In this document: positions 1 through 5,323 of the stretch, piece by piece | Numbering within the stretch: the stretch's first letter is position 1 | Layout of the letters: the number at the start of each line of letters is the position of its first letter | From: JAHIYU01 sp964476155 | GTDB taxonomy: Bacteria; Krumholzibacteriota; Krumholzibacteriia; LZORAL124-64-63 | DNA length: 5,323 nucleotides | Direction: 5' to 3' | NCBI GenBank assembly: GCA_964476155.1 | Contig: CAYYYS010000071.1 | Span: forward strand, 1-5,323 | Notes under the pieces: model-generated | The model's input: the letters and a program-made list of their open reading frames with translations, nothing else | What the model was told of the DNA's origin: nothing | Database searches by the model: none | Program-made: the position numbers and the translations under genes

Positions 1-54
1 AGCCCCTGGTTGTGGTCCAGGTGGTCGTGGGTTCGAATCCCATCATCCACCCCA
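1..54 (+). tRNA. tRNA-His(GTG), 5' part missing (window edge)
   Basis: This is the 3' portion of a histidine tRNA; the 5' acceptor strand and D-arm lie outside the window. The anticodon stem pairs 5-9 with 17-21 around a seven-base loop (10-16), with anticodon GTG at 12-14. The T-stem 27-31 pairs with 39-43, the 27/43 pair being G-T, around the loop TTCGAAT. The 3' acceptor strand is 44-50, followed by discriminator C at 51 and an encoded CCA at 52-54. A C at position 73 is the hallmark of bacterial tRNA-His and supports the identity. The G-1 that should pair with it cannot be checked here. Confidence 0.95.
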
Positions 55-62
55 GACATTCC

Positions 63-81
63 CCGGACCCGCGCGGTCCGG
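63..81 (+). other. GC-rich hairpin just downstream of tRNA-His
   Basis: A perfect 7-bp stem, CCGGACC (63-69) with GGTCCGG (75-81), encloses a 5-base loop and begins nine bases after the CCA. It has no T-run, so it is not a classic terminator. It could be a tRNA 3' trailer structure or a chance product of GC-rich sequence. Confidence 0.4.
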
Positions 82-85
82 CGCC

Positions 86-111
86 GATCGGAGACGACAT
101 GTGCTCCGGTC
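86..111 (+). other. hairpin in the tRNA-His/ssb spacer
   Basis: An 8-bp stem with one G-T pair joins 86-93 to 104-111 around a 10-base loop. An outer GCGCCG/CGGCGC pairing (81-86 with 118-123) competes with its two neighbours. No known RNA family was recognised. Confidence 0.3.
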
Positions 112-121
112 GATGGACGGC

Positions 122-150
122 GCGGCCCCCACGGTGGGGCCGTTCGTCTT
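122..150 (+). terminator. candidate intrinsic terminator for the tRNA-His transcript
   Basis: CGGCCCC (123-129) pairs perfectly with GGGGCCG (136-142) around a 6-base loop and is followed by the moderately T-rich TTCGTCTT. The T-run is interrupted, so termination may be partial. If it works, ssb needs its own promoter between about 150 and 218. The only -35-like element seen there is TTGAAA (172-177), and it has no convincing -10 at normal spacing. Confidence 0.45.
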
Positions 151-230
151 GCAGGGATGCGTCCCGTCCCCTTGAAATCGGTGATCGACGAACAGTGCGG
201 CCGCCCGGTCGCGACAACAGGAGGAAGTTC

Positions 231-698
<468 letters not shown>

Positions 699-721
699 TC
701 GACAGTGTAGAGGTTAAGCGG

Positions 722-752
722 CGGGGCGCCCTGATCGGGGCGCCCCGTTTTT
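722..752 (+). terminator. Intrinsic terminator of ssb
   Basis: A perfect 10-bp GC-rich stem (722-731 with 738-747) encloses the loop TGATCG and is followed by five Ts (748-752). It begins 23 bases after the ssb stop. It separates ssb transcription from the lower-GC cassette downstream. Confidence 0.93.
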
Positions 753-808
753 GCTTGATCTGCTGACAAGACAATATCGGCCCCTCCCTCCGAGAATAAC
801 CCGTCCTC

Positions 809-837
809 TTGACAACCGTTACCATGAGAGGTAACAT
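809..837 (+). promoter_or_regulatory. Candidate sigma70-type promoter of the DUF4160/HTH cassette
   Basis: A perfect TTGACA (809-814) is followed after exactly 17 bases by TAACAT (832-837), which matches four of six positions of TATAAT. It lies after the ssb terminator and immediately before the cassette, where a promoter is needed. The expected transcription start, about 842-846, coincides with the proposed ATG at 842. The transcript would therefore be leaderless, or a different promoter is used. Confidence 0.5.
818..835 (+). promoter_or_regulatory. Perfect palindrome, probable operator
   Basis: GTTACC (818-823) and GGTAAC (830-835) form a perfect inverted repeat with a 6-base centre. The symmetry suits a dimeric helix-turn-helix protein. 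It lies between the -35 and -10 elements and covers four bases of the -10, so a bound protein would block RNA polymerase. The natural candidate ligand is the HTH protein encoded as the second gene of the cassette; this is inference. Confidence 0.5.
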
Positions 838-841
838 ATAT

Positions 842-1036
842 ATGACGAAAATCCGCCGCGGAGGATACGCATTTCTCTCTTGGGTCGGTGATCATTCTCC
901 ACGCCATGTTCATGTCTACAGGAAAGGCCAGTTGGTTTTGAAATGGGACCTCGATAACGGAAAGCCGATGGCCGGGAAACCGACGCGCCATTTGCTGGCA
1001 TTGATTCGGGACCTTGAAGCCGAGGGTAAACTATGA
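842..1036 (+). CDS. Small DUF4160-like protein
   Basis: A 64-residue soluble protein resembling the DUF4160 family, whose biochemical function is not established. The family-like core is GGYAFLSWVGDH (7-18) followed by PRHVHVY (20-26), which gives a D17-H18-x3-H22-x-H24 cluster. Then come the basic strand GQLVLKWDL (29-37), GKPMAGKPTR (40-49) and a C-terminal helix ending LEAEGKL. There is no signal peptide or membrane segment. ATG 842 was chosen because the conserved core starts right after it and GAGAGG (826-831) lies ten bases upstream. Starts at ATG 824 or TTG 809 would run through the promoter and palindrome and lack a ribosome site. Its stop overlaps the next gene by four bases (ATGA), implying translational coupling. 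From memory, DUF4160 genes often sit beside DUF2442 genes, as here, which suggests a toxin-antitoxin or regulator-type pair without proof. GC is visibly lower than in the flanks. Confidence 0.75.
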   Translation: MTKIRRGGYAFLSWVGDHSPRHVHVYRKGQLVLKWDLDNGKPMAGKPTRHLLALIRDLEAEGKL

Positions 1037-1500
1037 AAATCCGATCCGTGAGCCCCAACAACCGGAAGCGCGTTTTTGAAGTAGGGACTTGGCGTCAGCC
1101 CTATTTCTTTCCGTATTCGAAGGCCCATCCTGCTCCGGACGCCGAGGATCCGATTGTGGATGTCTTTGTTGATGAGGAGCTTGGTAGAGAAGCTTTTACA
1201 TATATACTGGCTTCGGGAAAAGAGGGCACCGTTCATATCGAACAGGTTCTTGAATACAACCAAGACCCGAACTACTTGCGCAATCAGCTTCTTTACAAGT
1301 TAACGATAGAGGCACAAAAGCGTATCGAAGAGAGCAGCTTGTCGAAGCGCGAGATAATCCGTCGGCTCGGTACCTCGCCAGCGCAGTTTTATCGACTTCT
1401 GGACTCAACCAACTATCGCAAATCAGTCGACAAAGTCCTTTCTTTACTGCATGTACTCGATTGCGAGATAGACCTTGTCGTACGGAACAAGAGCGTTTGA
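1033..1500 (+). CDS. DUF2442-like protein with C-terminal helix-turn-helix
   Basis: A 155-residue protein of two parts. Residues 1-75 resemble the DUF2442 fold: MKIRSVSPNNRKRVFEV, then IVDVFVDEELG (41-51) and ASGKEGTVHIEQVLEYN (60-76). Residues 84-151 form an all-helical DNA-binding domain of the XRE/lambda-repressor type: SLSKREIIRRLGTSPAQFYRLL (102-123) holds the HTH, with a probable recognition helix at 115-123, followed by KVLSLLHVLDCEIDLVV (134-150). I recall a structurally solved two-domain protein from Nitrosomonas (NE0471) with this architecture; that link is from memory. The ATG overlaps the stop of the DUF4160-like gene as ATGA, so both are made from one message. The likely role is DNA-binding regulator of its own operon, or the antitoxin-like half of a pair. 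No enzyme motif was seen. Lower GC than the flanks suggests acquisition by transfer. Confidence 0.8.
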   Translation: MKIRSVSPNNRKRVFEVGTWRQPYFFPYSKAHPAPDAEDPIVDVFVDEELGREAFTYILASGKEGTVHIEQVLEYNQDPNYLRNQLLYKLTIEAQKRIEESSLSKREIIRRLGTSPAQFYRLLDSTNYRKSVDKVLSLLHVLDCEIDLVVRNKSV

Positions 1501-1522
1501 GATCGGGATGGCAGGAGACGAC

Positions 1523-3076
1523 ATGCGATCCATACTCATCATCGGCTGTCTGTTCATCACTACCGCCGCCACCGCCGGCTGGACCCCCACGCCCATGGGC
1601 CGCTGGGACATGCCCGCCGACCGGGGCGCCGCGGTGCGGGTGGTGGCGAGCGACGGGTTGGCCCTGATCGCCGCGGACGACACCGACGCGAACAACAACC
1701 CCGGCGGGTGGTTCTGGACCGTCGATGTGAGTGACCCCGATGCGCCCGCCGACGGCGGCGAACTGGAGCTGACGGGTGTGCCGACCGACATCGCCCGCCA
1801 CGGCGACATCGTCGCGGTGACCTGGTACCACCAGCGCACCAACCGGGGTGCGGTGGCGTTGATCGACGTGAGCGATCCCGACGCACCGTGGTCGGTGGCC
1901 GAGATCACCGTCTTCGGCGCGCCGGAAGCCGTGGTCTGGAAGACGCCCTACTTGTTGGTCGGCGTGCGGGGGACCGGCGCCGCCATCGACGATCACCTGT
2001 TGGTCGAATATGTGGCCGACCCGGCGACGCCCGTCTACATCGGCACCGAGCCGCTGCCCTACGCGACCATGGCCATGACCCTCGACGGCGACCGGTTGTA
2101 CCTGGCCGGCGACGCCGGCAGCCTCGCTCAGCTCGAGTGGCTGGACGTCGCCGATCCTACCGACATCGGCATCGAGGACAGCTACGGCCTGAACTTCTAC
2201 TTTACATCCCTCGACGCCGAGGGCGACCGGCTGCACACCCTGCTCACCGACGGCGCCTACGTGCTGGTCGATCTGTCGCTGGGATTTCTCTGGTTCCGCG
2301 GCTCGGCTTATCTGGACGCACCAGCCACCGGTCTGGCCCGTGACGGCGATGTGCTCTACACAGCCGGCGGCGACCTGACCGTCATCGACGCCGCCGATCC
2401 CGACGCCCCGTTCATCGCCGGGTCATACGCGGCGGGAACCGCGGTCGATGTAGCGGTGACCGATCAGTTTTGTGTGATGCTCGACGCGGGAGGTCTGTGG
2501 ACCTTGCCGTTGTACGACGAGTCGACGCCCGTGGCGGTGGCTGATTTCACAGCGACGGCGCGCGACGGCGGTGTGGACCTGCGCTGGCGCGCGGACGAGG
2601 TGGGGGAGACCGACTTCCAGCTGAACGGCAAGCTGCCTGGTCGCATCTGGCCGATCGCCGTACGACAAGACGGGCCGGGCCTGTTCTCGGCTCGGGACAC
2701 CGCGGTTCCTGTCGGCGAGGTCGCCTACACGTTGGCGATCCGCAGCGGGGATCGGTGGCCCACGGTCGGTGAGACCGCCGTGAGGCTGGCGCCTCCGGCG
2801 GCGACGGTTCTGCACGATCCCTACCCGAACCCCTTCAACCCACGGGTGACGGTTCCATTCGACCTGGCGACGCCCGGGCCGGCCAGACTGACCGTGCACG
2901 ATACGCGCGGCCGACAACTGGCGACATTGCTGGACACCACGCTCCCAGCCGGCCGGCACCATATCGTGTGGAACGGAATGGACGCGACCGGTCAGCTCGC
3001 GCCTTCGGGCACCTACTTCATGCGGTTGGAAGCGGGAGAGTCCTCGCTGGTCACCAAGGCCGTCATGCTGCGATAA
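1523..3076 (+). CDS. Secreted LVIVD-repeat propeller protein with FlgD/T9SS-like C-terminal domain
   Basis: A 517-residue exported protein of unknown ligand. Residues 1-18 are a signal peptide (basic R2, hydrophobic core, cleavage after ATA at 16-18). Residues about 30-332 are beta-rich with LVIVD-type repeats, marked by D-[VA]-x-DPxxP-like turns at 67-75, 114-122, 161-170, 207-215 and 288-296, consistent with a beta-propeller. Residues about 336-422 look like a fibronectin-III-type beta sandwich. Residues 429-517 form the C-terminal domain with YPNPFNP (434-440), HDTRGRQLATLL (459-470), AGRHHIVWNG (476-485, where xW[ND]G is typical), SGTYFMRL and a basic end. This is the FlgD-Ig / type IX sorting-signal type of FCB bacteria, implying export to the surface or medium. 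The start is set by AGGAG (1513-1517), five bases before ATG; an upstream ATG at 1475 would overlap the HTH gene and spoil the signal peptide. It lies 22 bases after the HTH gene with no visible terminator between. Confidence 0.88.
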   Translation: MRSILIIGCLFITTAATAGWTPTPMGRWDMPADRGAAVRVVASDGLALIAADDTDANNNPGGWFWTVDVSDPDAPADGGELELTGVPTDIARHGDIVAVTWYHQRTNRGAVALIDVSDPDAPWSVAEITVFGAPEAVVWKTPYLLVGVRGTGAAIDDHLLVEYVADPATPVYIGTEPLPYATMAMTLDGDRLYLAGDAGSLAQLEWLDVADPTDIGIEDSYGLNFYFTSLDAEGDRLHTLLTDGAYVLVDLSLGFLWFRGSAYLDAPATGLARDGDVLYTAGGDLTVIDAADPDAPFIAGSYAAGTAVDVAVTDQFCVMLDAGGLWTLPLYDESTPVAVADFTATARDGGVDLRWRADEVGETDFQLNGKLPGRIWPIAVRQDGPGLFSARDTAVPVGEVAYTLAIRSGDRWPTVGETAVRLAPPAATVLHDPYPNPFNPRVTVPFDLATPGPARLTVHDTRGRQLATLLDTTLPAGRHHIVWNGMDATGQLAPSGTYFMRLEAGESSLVTKAVMLR

Positions 3077-3101
3077 GACGCCACGCGATCAGCATGGCGG
3101 C
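3059..3101. repeat. Inverted repeat across the convergent gene ends
   Basis: A 12-base arm (3059-3070) is inverted at 3090-3101, matching in 11 of 12 positions. The odd position (3063/3097) is a G-U pair in plus-strand RNA and an A-C mismatch in minus-strand RNA. The loop is 19 bases. It straddles the stop codons of the propeller gene (3074-3076) and the polyferredoxin gene (3065-3063). No T-run follows on either side, so it is at best a non-canonical 3' end structure. Confidence 0.5.
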
Positions 3102-4469
3102 GAATCCCCCTCCGTAAATCACGGGAATCAGGAGCAGCAGCAGGGCGCGTCCGCCCGAGCCGGTGGCGTGGACCGCGATCAGCTTGCGGGTCATGACGAT
3201 GCTCAGCACGATGGCGATACCCATCAACACCAGCGAGATGATCGTGATCACCGTCCCGATCCAGGCGGGTGGCGGCGTGAGCTGGAGGGTCTTGTCGATG
3301 AGACCGCTCGCCGTGTCGATGCCGAGCGGGTCAACTGCGACATGCTCCCAATAGGGTATGCGCGAGGTCATCTTGAGCAGGGCCTTGACGATGTGGGTGG
3401 CCGCCATGATGGGGATGAACGCCAGACCGAAGCGGCGCAGGTAGTCGACGACGGGCAGGCGGCCACCCGCGAGGCGGAAGAGGCCGTAGGGCAGCATCCA
3501 GAAAACGGTCGGCAGCAGGACGAAGAGCGTCAACGATTTGACCAGACCGAAGGTGCCGGCGCCCGCCAGGCCCAGGCTCTGGGCGATCTGGTTCGGCGTC
3601 CACAGCAGCAGGGTCTTGGTGACCGACCATTCGGTGAAGACCTCGTAGACGACGAACCCGGACACGATCAGGCAGAAGATCGCCTGCGCCGACGTCATGG
3701 GTTTGAGGTCGAGCAGATCCTTGAACCAGGGGCGTCGGAACCAGCCCGGGTTGGGCCGTCCCGGTGTGCCGGGATCGTAGCGGTCGCAGGCCTTGAGGCA
3801 GTGGCCGCAGAGGATGCACGCGGTGCTGTCGTGCATCACCGACGGCGCCAGGCCGACACCGCAGCTGCGGCTCTGGAAGTCGTAGGCGGTCTGCTTGGCG
3901 ATGCAGGACTTGTCGTCGCAGGTCTTGCAGGTGGACTTGTCGCGCACACCCCAGCCGAACGGCGCCAGTCGGGCATAGAGTCCGAGCAGGTGCCCCACCG
4001 GACAGACGTGGGCGCAGAACGCGTTGCGCGAGAACAGCAGGCCGGAAACCAGCGCCGTCGCGAAGAGGATCAGCATGTAGACGGCCATGCGATACGGCAC
4101 GCGATGGATCGACAGGGTGTGGATGCCGATGAACAGGATCAGGACGTAGAAGCCGGTCATCACCCAGCCCGAACGCAGGACTGCGGGCGGCTTGCGCTTG
4201 AGCCCGATCCTGGCGGCCAGTGACGTGACCAGTTCCATCGGGCAGACCAGGCACCAGACGCGACCCAGCAGGGGAGACGCCAGGATGATCAGGGGCCACC
4301 AGTAGGACCAGACCACGAGGTTCGCGAGGTTGGTGTTGCGCAGGACCTTGGCGAAGGCGGGGTCGTTGGTGTCGGCGAGCAGGCCGCCGATGATCAGCAG
4401 GACGAAGACCGCCAGGGCGAGCAGCTGGAAGGCCAGGGGGAACCAGGTGTGGCGGAAGAGTTTGTTCAT
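3063..4469 (-). CDS. Membrane polyferredoxin (NapH/CcoG-like 4Fe-4S protein)
   Basis: A 468-residue inner-membrane iron-sulfur protein, presumably passing electrons across or along the membrane; donor and acceptor are unknown. About nine hydrophobic segments are visible, roughly 11-31, 52-70, 104-121, 129-147, 262-280, 305-328, 345-366, 402-426 and 441-463. Two membrane-edge CP motifs occur at C73-x2-C76-P and C152-x3-C156-P, as in NapH-type proteins. A soluble loop (about 175-235) carries C181-x2-C184-x4-C189, C203 and C218-x2-C221-x2-C224-x3-C228, enough for two 4Fe-4S clusters. Histidines 118, 122 and 359 lie in or near membrane helices. ATG 4469 is chosen because it overlaps the nth stop as ATGA; an in-frame ATG at 4511 lies inside nth and adds a non-conserved tail. 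There is no strong ribosome site, which fits translational coupling to nth. It lacks the flavin domain of NosR, so no specific complex is assigned. Confidence 0.9.
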   Translation of the reverse strand: MNKLFRHTWFPLAFQLLALAVFVLLIIGGLLADTNDPAFAKVLRNTNLANLVVWSYWWPLIILASPLLGRVWCLVCPMELVTSLAARIGLKRKPPAVLRSGWVMTGFYVLILFIGIHTLSIHRVPYRMAVYMLILFATALVSGLLFSRNAFCAHVCPVGHLLGLYARLAPFGWGVRDKSTCKTCDDKSCIAKQTAYDFQSRSCGVGLAPSVMHDSTACILCGHCLKACDRYDPGTPGRPNPGWFRRPWFKDLLDLKPMTSAQAIFCLIVSGFVVYEVFTEWSVTKTLLLWTPNQIAQSLGLAGAGTFGLVKSLTLFVLLPTVFWMLPYGLFRLAGGRLPVVDYLRRFGLAFIPIMAATHIVKALLKMTSRIPYWEHVAVDPLGIDTASGLIDKTLQLTPPPAWIGTVITIISLVLMGIAIVLSIVMTRKLIAVHATGSGGRALLLLLIPVIYGGGFAAMLIAWRLIAA

Positions 4470-5113
4470 GCGCGGGTTTCGCAATGACGGTACAGGGAAC
4501 ACGCGTCGCACTGTGGGGCGCGGGCCTTACAGGTCTGGCGGCCGTGTTCGATCAACAGGTGGCTGACGTTGACCCAGTCATTTTTGGGGATGCACTCGTT
4601 CAGGTCGCGCTCGATCTTGACGGCTTCCTTGGGCCCGTGTTCGGTGAGGCCGAGCTTGCCGGCGATGCGGCCCACGTGGGTGTCGACGACCACGCCGTCG
4701 GGGTCGTCGAAGGCCACGCCGAGGACGCAGTTGGCCGTCTTGCGGCCGACGCCGGCGAGCTTGATGAGTTCGGACATGGTGCGGGGCAGTTCGCCGTCGT
4801 GCTTGGTGACGATGTCGGTACAGGCGCCGCGGAGCGATTTGGCTTTTTGGCGGAAGAAGCCGGTGGAGCGGATGGCTTCCTCGATTTCTTCCTGGGTGGC
4901 CTCGACGAAGTCGGCCGGGCCGGGGTAGGCGGCAAAGAGGTCGGGGGTGACGAGGTTGACCCGCTTGTCGGTGCATTGGGCGCTGAGTACCGTGGCGATC
5001 AAGAGTTGGAAGGCGTTGGCGTGGTCGAGGGAGCAGCGGGCGTCCGGGAATTCCTTGCGCAGGATGCGGATGATGGTGCGTGCGCGCTTTTTGCGGGTGG
5101 GGAGGTCGAGCAT
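4466..5113 (-). CDS. nth: Endonuclease III (DNA glycosylase/AP lyase)
   Basis: A 215-residue base-excision repair enzyme that removes oxidised pyrimidines and cleaves the abasic site. The family marks are complete: LLIATVLSAQCTDKRVN (37-53), a helix-hairpin-helix with LAGVGRKTANCVLG (119-132) containing the catalytic lysine K125, VVVDTHVGRI (141-150) with the catalytic aspartate D144, and the 4Fe-4S loop C195-x6-C202-x2-C205-x5-C211 at the C-terminus. Its length matches E. coli Nth (211). The start ATG at 5113 places the conserved core at the usual distance from the N-terminus; a weak AGAAAG lies seven bases upstream (5126-5121). The stop overlaps the polyferredoxin start by four bases, so the two genes form an operon with nth first. 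In E. coli, nth is the last gene of the rsx membrane redox operon, an interesting parallel. Nothing is missing or truncated. Confidence 0.97.
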   Translation of the reverse strand: MLDLPTRKKRARTIIRILRKEFPDARCSLDHANAFQLLIATVLSAQCTDKRVNLVTPDLFAAYPGPADFVEATQEEIEEAIRSTGFFRQKAKSLRGACTDIVTKHDGELPRTMSELIKLAGVGRKTANCVLGVAFDDPDGVVVDTHVGRIAGKLGLTEHGPKEAVKIERDLNECIPKNDWVNVSHLLIEHGRQTCKARAPQCDACSLYRHCETRA

Positions 5114-5159
5114 GCGATATCTTTCTGGCTCGGACCGCCGGATCGAGGGCCTGAGCGCC

Positions 5160-5188
5160 TTGACAAAAGGGAAGGGCGTTGCTAGGTT
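5160..5188 (+). promoter_or_regulatory. Promoter of tRNA-Lys
   Basis: A perfect TTGACA (5160-5165) with a 17-base spacer is followed by TAGGTT (5183-5188), which keeps the key TA...T of the -10 box. The GCTAGGTT context resembles stable-RNA promoters of GC-rich bacteria. Transcription would start near 5195, about 50 bases before the mature tRNA 5' end. Confidence 0.65.
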
Positions 5189-5204
5189 TCGGTGCCCGCG
5201 AGGG

Positions 5205-5233
5205 AGGATAGCATCCGATCTGGTGGGTTTAAA
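5205..5233 (-). promoter_or_regulatory. Weak candidate promoter for nth
   Basis: Read on the minus strand, TTTAAA (5233-5228) is followed after 17 bases by TATCCT (5210-5205); each hexamer matches consensus at four of six positions. The predicted start, about 5198, would give an nth leader of roughly 85 bases. It would face the tRNA-Lys promoter. The call rests on hexamers only. Confidence 0.3.
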
Positions 5234-5246
5234 ACGGAATATCGGT

Positions 5247-5322
<76 letters not shown>

Positions 5323-5323
5323 A

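Noticed and set aside
12..230. In-frame upstream extension of the ssb reading frame
   Set aside because: It would run through the tRNA-His gene and the hairpins, bears no resemblance to SSB, and the AGGAGG plus MASVNKAIIVGN start at 231 is decisive.
1475..1522. Earlier start for the propeller protein
   Set aside because: It would overlap the HTH gene and put non-hydrophobic residues before a clear signal peptide; the AGGAG at 1513-1517 serves ATG 1523.
1196..2236. 346-codon open frame on the minus strand
   Set aside because: It is antisense to the HTH and propeller genes. Its His/Val/Gly/Arg-rich composition is typical of a GC-rich shadow frame, with no recognisable domain.
1727..2405. Repeated DNA words around GATCCCGACGC in the propeller gene
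   Set aside because: They encode the repeated DP-D-A-P turns of the propeller and are explained by protein repeats, not by a DNA repeat element.
3168..4223. 351-codon open frame on the plus strand
   Set aside because: It lies opposite the polyferredoxin, whose membrane segments and cysteine motifs are clear. The plus-strand product is low-complexity Asp/Glu/Arg/Gly-rich sequence without motifs.
4484..5185. 233-codon open frame on the plus strand
   Set aside because: It is the shadow of nth, whose catalytic and Fe-S residues are all present on the other strand.

Overview
The window looks like chromosomal DNA from a GC-rich bacterium. Three things suggest the FCB-type candidate phyla, for example Eisenbacteria or Krumholzibacteriota. 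Hand-counted 60-base lines in the core genes run about 63-73% GC. One secreted protein carries LVIVD-type propeller repeats. Its C-terminus is a PNPFNP...GxYF domain of the FlgD-Ig / type IX sorting kind. The taxonomic placement is an inference from protein style only.

Layout, left to right: the 3' two thirds of a tRNA-His(GTG) runs off the left edge. It is followed by a structured non-coding stretch with three hairpins, the last terminator-like. Next comes ssb (single-stranded DNA-binding protein) with a strong ribosome binding site and its own intrinsic terminator. A two-gene cassette of clearly lower GC follows: a 64-residue DUF4160-like protein overlapping by 4 bases a 155-residue protein with a DUF2442-like N-terminus and a C-terminal helix-turn-helix. 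Its upstream region has a TTGACA promoter element and a perfect GTTACC-N6-GGTAAC palindrome. Only 22 bases after it starts a 517-residue exported LVIVD/beta-propeller protein.

On the opposite strand, an nth (endonuclease III) gene overlaps by 4 bases (ATGA) a 468-residue membrane polyferredoxin. The polyferredoxin ends convergently, overlapping the 3' end of the propeller gene by 14 bases, with an inverted repeat across the junction. A tRNA-Lys(CTT) with its own promoter closes the window on the right.

Functional reading: most of the window is ordinary housekeeping (two tRNAs, ssb, nth). The parts worth a second look are the DUF4160/DUF2442-HTH cassette, which looks like an acquired and probably self-regulated module of unproven (possibly toxin-antitoxin-like) function, and the tight coupling of a Fe-S DNA glycosylase to a membrane Fe-S electron-transfer protein. 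I see no CRISPR array, insertion sequence or phage gene, and no certain evidence of a wholly new system.
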